Positions 13,401 through 24,200 of a stretch of 64,000 bases of DNA are shown piece by piece. The notes under the pieces are model-generated. The model saw only the letters and a list, made by a program, of their open reading frames with translations, did no database searches and was not told the DNA's origin. Origin of the DNA: Phoronis australis (taxonomy: Eukaryota; Phoronida; Phoronidae). The stretch covers positions 103,590 to 167,589 of the forward strand of contig NMRA01000711.1 of NCBI GenBank assembly GCA_002633005.1, written 5' to 3'. Numbering within the stretch: the stretch's first letter is position 1; each line of letters opens with the position of its first letter. A program made the position numbers and the translations under genes.

Positions 13401-14963
13401 TGATTTTAGACACACTAAAAGAATCTGAGCTTTGACTTAAAACACACTAAGGGAGTCTGGGATTTCACTTAAGACACACCAAGGTAGAAGTTTCAACAAC
13501 TTTATGCACCCAATGGATGCACATGCACTGCCCCTTGTATAATTGTTGCAAAAATAGCTAACTAAAGGTGATGAGTATATTTGGCACACATTACCAATAA
13601 GGATGCCCTTGCCCCCTCTGTCCACGAGCTCCCTCCACACAATGGGTGACTTGTCATAGGTCCATCCTCTATCCTCACACAGTTGTTTCAGATACGAGTC
13701 CCACTCACACGGCTGCTTTAGAATTTTGTGGAGCTTGAAATTTGGAAGATTTTTTGCTAAACAGTCTCCCAAAAGTTCTATCTTGGAGAAATATGGGCAG
13801 TCCGCTTTGCCTGCAAAATAAGAGCTCATTGTGATGACCACAGAATTCAATGATTCGGGACAGTAACTCAGTTTCCCTAACACATTACAAGACTAAAACA
13901 AAAAACAAAATTTACTGATGAGAGTTAGACCCCAGACAATCTATTTGTTCACATCCATGTTCAGAATCAAACAAATTCTTATGTCTATTTAATCCTGGAT
14001 TTTTCATCATTTTCCAAAACTTATATATGACCTGTCCCGGTTTCTGAAGAGTTTCTTCGTGAATCTCTGATGAACAGCAACATTGCCAAAAGTCTACCTC
14101 TCAAGTGGTATAAATATTATAAACCAATTAAAGACAAGAACCAGGTTTTTTCTTGGTTTGTATCATGTTCAATATAACCATCTTCTGGTTAGTTTCCATT
14201 CACGCCAGAAAGAAGGTTTTGAATACAGATATCAATCTTGTCTATTAAACATTCTCATTGTAGCTTGTCTAGCAACGCACACACGTGCGCGCGAACACAC
14301 AGGCCATTTATCTACCAATTGCTCATGAGATAACTGCCCTGCTTCAAACATTAAGAACCTAGACTCGCTTTCATGATAACACCATGTGTTTCCGCTGGCA
14401 ATTCTTGTACATATCTATCAAGTATCATTTAAAAGACGTGTTTCTACTATTAATGTTAAATGTATTCAGTGGATTGTTCTAAAATGCTCTTGACCCCCAT
14501 GACCCTTGACCCCCTCAACCTAGCCTACACAAGCTCGATCTGAACATAGAACAAGCGCTGACTTGCAGGACCGGTTGAAGTGTCCATGGGTGGAGTAGAA
14601 GTTAACTGTGATGCACGTTCATGGAGGACTATTGGGTTTCCAGAGGGTCCCAATTTCCAACTTGTGGTTGGGTTTCACCCATCGGCTCTAAGAGAAGTTG
14701 GGTTAGATCTTAAGAGCGATAGCGACGTTTCGATGCACTGCAGTCGAATTTCTTGAGTGCCTTGTTAATTTTGTTTCGGGAGTAAGCGAATCCCATGATA
14801 GGCCAGGGCCAACCGGTGTAGTTGTTTGGGTCACCAAGACAATTAGTCATATTAAAACTCAGTAACACGGACATTTTTGAGCGAAATCGCGGTCATGAAT
14901 GGTTACAGGTACCAGAAAATGTTGAAACTAGTTATACCAACCCGCAATAACAATCTTCGCCAT
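7407..14963 (-). CDS. MDH1B: Malate dehydrogenase 1B-like protein, six exons
   Basis: Exons (minus strand): 14942-14963, 13595-13810, 12329-13321, 10437-10567, 9821-9956 and 7407-7618. All junctions are GT/AG with matching phases, giving 1710 bp or 569 residues. Exon 1 encodes only MAKIVIAG, completed by KADCPYF in exon 2, which is the MDH1B start pattern. Order: an N-terminal thioredoxin-like segment (CPYF, not CxxC; about residues 1-85), an MDH-type Rossmann domain (NASSDVCYHMIYRIAKGEVFG), a C-terminal MDH domain (VIWGNPAGVFY, GWYDIPEGP) and a Glu-rich acidic tail (about 60 residues) ending EQVEE. The MDH1 catalytic positions are changed: NHS of the His motif is NPA, and the Asp/Arg motif LDHNR is LVENH. 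Malate oxidation is therefore unlikely. The family is linked with ciliated cells and sperm in vertebrates. Minus-strand ATTAAA signals lie near 7286 and 7275. Confidence 0.95.
8553..8618 (+). repeat. 27-bp direct repeat, about 2.4 copies
   Basis: The unit starting ATGTTGGGACCTGCAGGG, followed by TCAAAGGGC, occurs twice with a partial third copy, inside MDH1B intron 5 (7619-9820). It creates small open frames on the plus strand with no coding value. Confidence 0.85.
9158..9175 (-). promoter_or_regulatory. Overlapping ERR/SF-1-type nuclear-receptor sites
   Basis: Three TGACC half-sites sit head to tail without spacer: TGACCTTGACCTTGACC. On the minus strand this gives two overlapping TCAAGGTCA extended half-sites, the consensus of estrogen-related receptor and SF-1/FTZ-F1. 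The site is in MDH1B intron 5. Function is inferred from motif only. Confidence 0.4.
11526..11648 (+). repeat. 21-bp minisatellite, about six copies
   Basis: The unit GATATCTCCAGGGAGAGTCA plus T repeats six times, the last copy truncated, inside MDH1B intron 3 (10568-12328). A period divisible by three keeps frames open on both strands, so the short open frames here are artefacts of the repeat. Confidence 0.95.
11799..11860 (+). repeat. 30-bp direct repeat, two copies
   Basis: GCCAACAGATGGTCACATGA followed by CCATATGACT occurs twice in tandem, identical, in MDH1B intron 3. Each unit carries a TCACATGA/CATATG core that could act as an E-box, but nothing else supports a regulatory role. Confidence 0.85.
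13388..13482 (+). repeat. Degenerate ~33-bp tandem repeat, three copies
   Basis: The pattern GAGTCTGAGCTTTGA with ACACACTAA recurs three times in the short MDH1B intron 2 (13322-13594). Copies are diverged. Confidence 0.75.
14491..14512. promoter_or_regulatory. Composite nuclear-receptor direct repeats (DR3 + DR1)
   Basis: Three TGACCC half-sites lie at 14491-14496, 14500-14505 and 14507-14512. The first spacing is three bases (DR3) and the second is one base (DR1). The site is in MDH1B intron 1, about 450 bp from the MDH1B start and 700 bp from the NIFK start. DR1 is typical of HNF4/RXR/COUP factors and DR3 of VDR-like heterodimers. Function is inferred. Confidence 0.4.
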
Positions 14964-15206
14964 ATTGTTTCTCAGTTGCCTCGGATGCCAATCTCGAACA
15001 TAAGAGAATTCTTTTCTTCAAAGTTCTGGTAATTCAATATAAAATTCATGTTAAAATCCTATTTTTTAAGTAGAATACGATTGATTATGTTCTGTAAAAC
15101 CATATACATTGATATAACAATTTGAAGAGAAAAAGTAACGGATCTTTCCGGGTTTTTCCGAAATTGTTGTTGCTATATCCGTTTCCTGTTCTCATCACAT
15201 GTGAAA
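14964..15206. promoter_or_regulatory. Bidirectional promoter between MDH1B and NIFK
   Basis: The MDH1B start codon (14963, minus) and the NIFK start codon (15207, plus) are 243 bp apart, head to head. No TATA box at a sensible distance is evident for either gene. A CCAAT motif lies at 14988-14992. The right half has ETS-like cores (TTTCCGGGT near 15147 and GTTTCCTG near 15181). This is typical of a TATA-less shared promoter of housekeeping type. Transcription start sites cannot be placed. Confidence 0.7.
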
Positions 15207-18200
15207 ATGGCCAAAGACAGCTTCGTTCCTGAATGTCTTCCCCTGGACGAGAATCATCAAAAGGAATTTAACCTGAAGCTCAAAAAGATCAAAGCAAAGG
15301 TAATTTTCGTTCATTTTGATACTAAAGCGTGCAGTTACTTTTCAGCGAGTCTCGAAACCTCAGACAAAGCCAGACAGCCACAGGGGTACAGGCCTCCTGG
15401 CTCACCAGTAGGGAGGACAATCAAAAAGTAGGTCACGGTGCTCCATATCTGCCTCCGTGTAAAACCCACGTCGGTAAATTACCCGATTTCAGACTTCAAA
15501 GTTAACTATAAGACAATTTTGTGTTATAAATTGTTACCTTAGTCTTTATTTGTAAGTTTGTAATCTTTTTGTATCAAAATAGCGCTGATAAATCATTTTC
15601 TGTAAGCTTTTTTTAGCGCACGATTTTCNTGCTGGGCCCATAACCTGTTGATGTGCTAGCAGTGAAAGGCATTCTGTTCGGTTAGGAACGTTGAATGCGC
15701 GACACAGTGCGATAACGCGGTCCAAGGATAATGCTAGTCTGAAGGAGGATAATAGTTTTATTACATACTCTTCTGCTGATACTACTGAGTCTGTTACAAT
15801 CCATGCGATCATACACTTATAGTGACATACATGAATCATAACAGGATATACTGAACAAACATGTTTACTACAATTCCTCATGTTGGGGGTGTATTACGTA
15901 ATACTTAATTCTCTGAACTACTCCTACCCATGCACTCACTCGGATATGAGATCATACTCTAACATATATAATACTGCAAGGTATGACACTCCCGACTAGA
16001 AATTCCACAGGTGCTTCACTTCAGCCGTCCATACCAAATATAAAACTCAATAAATTTTCACAAAACATAGGTTCAACAAACCGTGAAGAATTGTTCTTTC
16101 TCCCAATACCATTCACGATGTCCTGTTCCGGCGACTTCGTAAGAAATTCGCAGTCAAAGAGCAAAAATGTTCACAAAAAAACCCACACACGTCCACCCTG
16201 GGCCGCTTGAGGTCAAGGACGGTACGGAAATTGTCGGTTTGTCGCGTAAAGTCACGATGTCGGTACTTCCGTAACTCACTTGCAATTTCCGTTGAACAAG
16301 TGATTTTTAAAAAAGAGAGCAACTTATTACCTTCAAAATGACAAAACACTTTAAGAATTATTATGGTTTAGTGAACATGTTCTTTTACTCCAAAAGATTT
16401 TGAAATGATTCTAAAATATGAAATTTGCATAACAAATGAATTCAAAATGAGCAAAAACCAGAAAACTAGTCTTTTTCAGAGTATTTCATTATTTACTTAA
16501 AAACCTGTGAGGTTATGCAAATTAATCTTTTTTTCCCAAGTAAGATCAATGTTTTCACAATCTTAAGTTGCACATCATATGACAAAAAATGATAATATGC
16601 ATTTTTAATTAAACAAAATTAAATTGGACCCTAAAATTTCAACGAATTTTAAATCAATTTCATTCCTATCAAATTATATAGAAACTGAGAGGTGTTGTGT
16701 TGGTTACTATCCAAAAAGAGCATATTTGTATTCTAAAATGTTTTGATGCACTGCAGCGTTGACTAGACATTTATTTTGGTGAAATATGTAATTTTCTAAA
16801 AATGAAACTGATCACAGCGCCCCCACAAGGTAGTAAAAGTGTAACAAAAACTATTTTTGAAGAAAATAGGAAAAAATGTCTATCCCCAAAATTGAAGTAA
16901 ATTAAATTTCAAAAGTATTCTTTATTATTTTAATGAAAATGTTTTACCACAGGGCTCGACGCTATTCAAATTGCCAGGTCGCATTTTGCGACCTAGCCAA
17001 AATCCCAGGTCGCATTTTCAAAATCCAGCTCGCATTCATAAATGCCAGGTCGCAAAAATTTCCCGCCATTTTTACGCTCCAAAATTGATTTTTGAGATCA
17101 CCGAGAAAATGTTTAGATTATGCTCTTACCTGCAGTGTTAAATACTGACAAATTTCAGATCGTAAAACTGAGTTCGTTCATGCAGGTACGGTATTACTGT
17201 TCTTCACGATCGCCATTGAAAGGCCCTAAAGCGCAAGGCAAGTTGCCGAAGTGAAAGTTGAATCAGTGCTCCTTAACTGACACGCAACCCAAATTTTGCA
17301 ACTTAACTCGACGTTTGAAAAACATCTGACAAAAAAAACGTGAAACGTTGCCCTAACAGAATGACGTATTTGGGTGCGCGGGAACGATTCATTGCAAATT
17401 CCATAACAAAAATGTGGTACTTATGCTGTATACGTACTCAGCAATTCGTTTTCTATGAAATGAATAGCCTCGAAATAATTCCCGACTGAGTGCGGGATTC
17501 CATCGCGTAATTCGAGTTTGCTCCTCAATACCTTCCAAGTACGGGGAAAACATGTCAGTCACGAAACCACACGCATGTCACTAGTGTTAAGTTTCTTTCG
17601 CAGGTATGAAACAAAGCCGGGATTTGGTTTTTACATATTGAGAAAAGATGTTTTTGAAAACTCAATTTGTTGTGTAAAATGAGAGTGACACACTATATAG
17701 GCTGCGTGTCAATTTTAAACCACATGCAGTCGTTTGTATAGAGCGCTATGATGGGCGCTAGCCTGAACCGTGGGCGCTTAATGGGAAACTCTCAAAGGTT
17801 GAAGGGGAACGCTTAGTAAATCAGTGACCGCTCATTACAAAACACTTCAAAGGTAGGGAGTAGGCTTGTGCGTGAGCATTGTCATTAACCTGAGTGTTTG
17901 CGTTAATAAGATATTAAACAATTGCAATGGTAAGAAACGATATAATAATAGGATTTTGCGAGACAAACTCCATCGAGCATAGGGGAGACTTTCTGGATAT
18001 CGTTACCATCTACACTGTACCCTTTTTAGCCACCCGGAATAATTTTGTTTTTAATTGCCCGCTTCAGCCGGAACAAGATTGTTTCTATTGGAGTCTGAAC
18101 ATTTTACGGCGACGGTGGTCCGGGGAGCAAAAACTTGCCAGGGGGGTGTATGAAGAGAAGAATAAAAAATTTGCTGACCACAATTTCACATCTAGTACCC

Positions 18201-21200
18201 GTTTAGTTGCAACAGCTGGCTATGGGCATAGAGTATAGGGTTTAGGGAACATCAACCTCGGGAAACATCGTCACAGGAAATATCAGTTCTGGGTTATATC
18301 GGTCCCGGGGAATATCGTAAAGCATCGGATCTTTTATAACCGCCCGGAATCTATGAGTTAATTTTCAAATAAACCACTGGTACGTACCCGGGTGCTTAAC
18401 AGAGCCAAGCTGGTATACTCTTTCATTTTAGGACTGTAGTTGTTCTTTTTTGATTTGCAGCTTTGATGTGGTGCGCACGCGTGAGTCCCCCCACTTGAAT
18501 CGCAGGAGCAGGCCTACACTTTACATGCGCGCACCCAGCCTAAAATATAGAGGGGCCCGAGTTCTTCCAAATGCGGACCTGTTACTGAAAAAATCAACAA
18601 GGACTAAAAAACGGGGCCTGCCAATCGTGCATCCGCGCCGAATTCCTGTGGACTTTGTGGATTTTTGTCTCATTTACTCGCGGGACTTTTTGTTTCACTG
18701 AGGCGAACCTTTTTGCCCAATTCGAGCCCCCCAATCCCCCCTGGGTGCGCCCATTATTTACGCTGGAAGCAACGTGTGAAAGTTAAATCATATTTCGCAC
18801 ACGTAGCCCCAGAAACAAGTAAAGGGGTTAAATAATTTCTTGGTAACTGAAAGTAAAGACGTGGCAGTCGTTTGGCGATTAATAGGGTTGTCATTTTCAC
18901 TTTGGCTGTCATATGCAATAAAAAACGAGACGCACATCTGTAAGTCACGATTGTCTGCTGGGACCGCTTGCGCGCTAACAACGGGACCGATCAGTGCCGC
19001 AGTGCCGGCAGTATCAGGGATGTTGTCGTGGATATTTGGTACATGTAATAAGGACATCTTAAGCAAAAAACTAAACATATTTGTCCACCACAAAGTTTGA
19101 TAAGTTGATCGCTTAAGAATTAGAAGAAACACCGCCGTTTTGTGACATTTTATCATGTGTTATGCAGTGGCCCAAAACTTTCCGGCCCGAATCCGGAAAC
19201 TTGCAAAAGTGGTCGAAAGTGTTAGCCAATGAAACGCGTCAAAGATCGATTCTGCATATCCCATGTTCACGCGACTTGCTTACATGAACAAGTCATCGGG
19301 AGGGCTGTTCTCGGTTGGCGTTCTTTTGATCTTGGATTTGGCAACAACCTATTAAATAACGGTCGGATTAACAAGAGTTGCTTTACATTTGCCAGGTTTC
19401 TGCCGAGAAGCGTAAAAACTCAGCTCGCATACATTGGAAATTCCAGGTCGCATTTAGCGACTTGATACGAACTGACAAAAATCTCAGCTCGCATTTCCAA
19501 ATTTCAGGTCGCAAATGCGACCTGCAGCTCGTTATGTCGAGCCGTGTACCAGGTTTGGGCCACTTTTTGTAATTTAGAGAAGTTTTGACTGGTTCTGTTG
19601 AATACATTCGACCAATCAGGTTCGAGTTTAGTTTGAACCCTGGAAAGGTCAACATGGTTCTTGAAAAATGACTGAAGTTACCTTTTTAGAAGTGTTCTTA
19701 AATGGAAATGGTGAGATAAAGTGAATAAGTGATTATGACATTGAGTGTACACTTTCAGGATTTTTCCAGGTGAGAAAGTGGCAAGGCAGTAAATTAAAAA
19801 AATACATTTTCTCATATTTTTGTCAAGAAAATAAAAAGTGTACACTCAGGATTGAAAGCAGAATTTTGTAGCAAACAGTTTGATATAAATATCATTAAAA
19901 TCGATTCAGTAACGTCCATTTAACAGCTGAAAGTTTGACCCCTACTGAAAGTCACAAGAATTTACCGGTGAGTGAAAAATTTGTGAAGTGCTCGCTTTAC
20001 TTCAATTTTTAAAAATACTCATTAATGCCCAAATTTTTTGTAATGGATATCAATATAAAGAAGAAAAAATGAATATTTTACTGGCTTACTTTTCATTTTC
20101 CACCACTTAGTATGCTAATAGATATGAGCTTGTGCAAATCATGAAAAATGGGAAAATTTCGCTCTTGCTGAATTTCCGCCATATTGGTTTGCTCACCATA
20201 CCCACGCGTCCTCAGCTTCTGATCGTCCACAATACACTATATAATACTACAAGGCATGACACTCTCGACTAGGAATTCCACGGGTGCTTCACTTCAGCAG
20301 TCCATAGCAAACACAAAACGGCATTTTTTTCACTCAGGTTGCAAATTCAGATTTTTTATGTTATGCGATCATATTGACTTGACAGAATTTCTTCACCTCT
20401 GGCTCTGTCAGGTATTTGTATGATGATCTTGTATTAGCACCGGTGCTTATGACATTTACGCATTTTAAAGTACGAAAAAATGTTAAGTATGGCCACATTA
20501 ATCCTTGATATAGCTGAAAATAGCCAGAAATCCATCGTTATTTTGTTTCACTGAAAACATTGCATGTTTTTAATACACGTGACATTTAATTAAATCACAC
20601 ATTTAATTGAAATTTAATATTTTTTCATGATTTTAACATGCATTTCTTGTTTTTCTTCAGGTGATTGATGGGATCTGAAATGTCAAACACAATTTTCAGG
20701 CACACTTGCAAAATGATATGCAAAAACACTAAATTTGTATGCGTTCCTTCTCTTACAGCCGTGGCTGAAAAAGAAAAGCATTACCAGTACTAGTGTTTTG
20801 AGCTGTTTTTCATGGTTGATGGTATATAGAATTTGATTTAGAAACCAAATATTTGTACCAGATGTCCTGGCGATTGGATTCCTCAACCGAATAATATCAC
20901 CGTCACCTAAAAAAATGTGTATTCTCCGTAGCCCTGTAAAAGCAGTCGTGGAAAACACTGCACACACCCACACATATAGTGTATTGGGGACGATCAGAAA
21001 CTGAGGACACCTGTGGACAGTCACACCAGTTTTTGGGAATTTTGGAATATATTTTCGAATAACATGATAGCATTATTAGCACCAGCCTACTCTCAAGAAT
21101 GTGTTGTGTAAGATAGATTTAAAGGTTTGGGTGATGATTCTTCTAATAGATTGATCTGAACCTGTATCGACACTGTTTCACAAGCACTTTGTCTTTCACA

Positions 21201-24200
21201 TGAAGACCACATCATTCGGCGTACTTTGGTTTTTCGAATGACTTGAAAAATGAGGTCAGCTTTGCCTTGCCCTTGGATTACGATATGTTGTTGCAGCTTA
21301 GCAAACTTTCTTAAAACTATTTGTATTCATTGACAGGCACTCTACTATATGTGCATACAATCAAAGATCGTGTTGTAGATGTGTTGGTGAATCATATCAG
21401 CCTCTTTTAGCCACTTGCTAATGGGCAGTTGCCTATTGCCTTAGTATTGGCTTATAGTAGTTAGCATGCTGGCCATTTCAATATGGTAAGCCACTTGAAA
21501 GCTAGATTTACCGAGATCAAGTTGATTTACATTGATTCGTGCAATTTTCCAGGTCAAACTTAAAAAATGCAAATCATTTGGCCCAGCAGTCGTTATGTAA
21601 AACTCTTGAATTCATAACTTGAGCATAATTTTGAGTGGCAGTCTGTATATGCGTGGTTATTTGACTGGCATTGTGTGTATGCGTGGTCATTTTTGAACCT
21701 TTGGGTTGGCGAGCCCCAATAATCTCTGGATTGTTTTCTTTTTGAGTCGCTGTTCTTGTTGGTGACGGAAATAGATTCCCATCATGGGAGGACTGTTATG
21801 AAGCCGATTGTTTTGAGCCAGTTAAGTAGGATGAAATGCAGTCCTTACTTGAACCATGACATTAAAGTTAGTTAAATATCAAAAAATCATTATTAGATCT
21901 TTGCCACTGCAGTTGATAGGCAGTTTGGTCATTTGCAGGTACGTGATGATGGACAGCGTCCTGGTGTGGTGTATCTGGGTCATATTCCGCATGGCTTCTT
22001 CGAGCGCCAGATGCGACAGTTCTTCTCACAGTTCGGCACCGTTAACAGACTTCGCATCGCCAGAAGCAAAAAGGTTATAACTTGCATATATTAACCTATT
22101 TGTTAGGGTAACACATTTAGGTTAACGCCCACATTTTGATTAACGCCCACATTTGCATAGGTTTACGCCCATATTTAGGCTAGCACCAACATTGGTACAA
22201 GTTCAATGCATTTATTCGCAGACTTAACACAAAAACTCGCCACAGTATGGACAAGGACTTTTGAATATGCTCATGAATTTTGTAATGCTAATTCTAGTTA
22301 AGTTTGTGTTTTCTGTTGAGGAGAACACTGACCCCCAGTTGGCACGTGGCTGTCAGATATTTTTGGCTGCAGACACTCTGTCTGTGGCCAGCCACGTAAA
22401 CAGAGGTTCACATTTCTGTTTATCTGATGCGCCGAGTGTTTGATGTACTTAGTCTTAACAATGTGTATCTCCACTACAATCTGCTACGCTCAAATTAGCC
22501 ACGAAGTTCTGTTTTTTCCTTTCGATTCTTTGCATCAATGTTTCAGAGCAAATTTTCAATGGCTTCTAATGTTGTAATGAAAGTGTAAGAAGTGTAAGAC
22601 AAGATGTTGGTGGAAGTAAATGCGTCCTGCTCAGAAACTGGCTGTGAAAAATCATGTTGTGTGTACACGTTATCTCAAAGGAATGTCCTTAGTTGGTGTG
22701 GATACACAAGTTGATTGGAGAGGATTGCTCCCGTCTTTTTGTAAAAATATTTTATTGGCATAAGCAGCATTACAAGTAACATGACTTAATAAACACACAC
22801 ACGCGCGCGCCTATGGGGATAACAGCAAAAAGAGAAAAAAGCCAAATAACTAAATGAGCCATAATGGCTCACCTTTCCAAAAAATTTTGTGATTACAATT
22901 GTTTAAACATATATTTTTCAACATCGTAGTAGTTAATAATTTCCATTTTGACAACTTCCAAATTTGGTTGAAGGTTTTTCAGTGTGCTTTTGTTCATGTG
23001 TAGTTTCCCAAGACAAATTATTAAATTGTATATTTTTGATCCATCAAATATCTCCCCCAAAATATTTATGGGCATTATTTCAAAAGCTTGATCCGTTTTT
23101 TTTGACAAATTCATTCCTTGCTCCTGTCTTGGTCCATGTTCATGTTGTCAGGATGGTTATGGGCAGTCCTTAAACTGTTTTGGATCTTAATAGACTTTCA
23201 GATATGGTGACTCCATTAGGTTTTCATTGTGTGCAATTAATTCTGATGGTAGTTACAGAGCAGGACTCAACATTTGTGTGCAATTGGTCATGTTTTGAAA
23301 AGTTAAATAGTGTAATTTCAGGCCGATAAAGTTATGGATAGGCCCTGACATTGTCACTCAGTTGACTCTTAAAAATTTGAAGAAAGCATTAACAGAAATC
23401 CAGGCTGGATATAAGTAATGTTAGTCAGACTCACGGCACCTCAATATCTGCTGACATCAGAGCTTATATGTGCATTTCATCGGTTTGAAAACTGACAACA
23501 GAAATACTCCATATTTATGACTTGATCTCTGTCGTCCATCTTTGTTTCATTATTAAACAATTCTGTCATTGTTTGTAGACCGGCAAGATTAAAGGCTACG
23601 CTTTCATTGAGTTCAAGAGTGATGTGGTGGCGAAGATTGTGGCTGAGACTATGAACAACTACCTCATGTTTCACAGACTGCTCAAGTGTAAGGAACTTAT
23701 ACAAAATGTGCTCGCTCATGGAGGAATACCTGACAATGAACAAAGATAGTTTCAATACGTGAATAACTCTTGGAGAATGATAAAAGTAAACATATGGAAA
23801 TTTCATTATTTGGAAATACATGAAAAGCACATTAAGTGTGGTGATCATGTGAAGACTTCACGCATTCTCTTGTTTGGTAGCAATTATTTGCAAAAATGAT
23901 TACATGGATATTGTGAGGAAAATGACTCATGGGAAGTCTACTTACCATTTTGAAATTGGTCCCAATTTGTTGTAAAGGTAATTTAGGTGATTTCAGGGCT
24001 TTGAAAGAAATGACGACAAGTCATAAATGTTCGGAGGATGGTCTCAAGCAAACTGCCATCTTTTTCTAGTCCAGAAACCAATTCTCATCTGAATAAGGTT
24101 CAACTTGAAATCACTTGTATCGCCTGCATCAAAAGTTCATTATTTTTGATAGAAGGTGGGTTTATAGCTTCAAGTATAATAATGGAAGACTGCTCTTTGA

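Noticed and set aside
14065-14110. CTGATGA resembling a snoRNA C box
   Set aside because: On the strand opposite to the MDH1B transcript, with no matching D box or terminal stem.
15546-15881. 111-codon minus-strand frame
   Set aside because: Contains an N-derived X at 15629, lies in NIFK intron 1 near element debris, and shows no motif.
19600-19650. GGTTCGAGTTTAG resembling a tRNA B box
   Set aside because: It is half of a small palindrome with TTTGAACCCTGG; no acceptor stem or A box fits a tRNA fold.
20683-21024. 113-codon minus-strand frame
   Set aside because: It overlaps the terminal inverted repeat of a MITE and has no motif.
23477-23848. 123-codon minus-strand frame
   Set aside because: Lies antisense to NIFK exon 3 and its flanking introns; part of it is the complement of the RRM.
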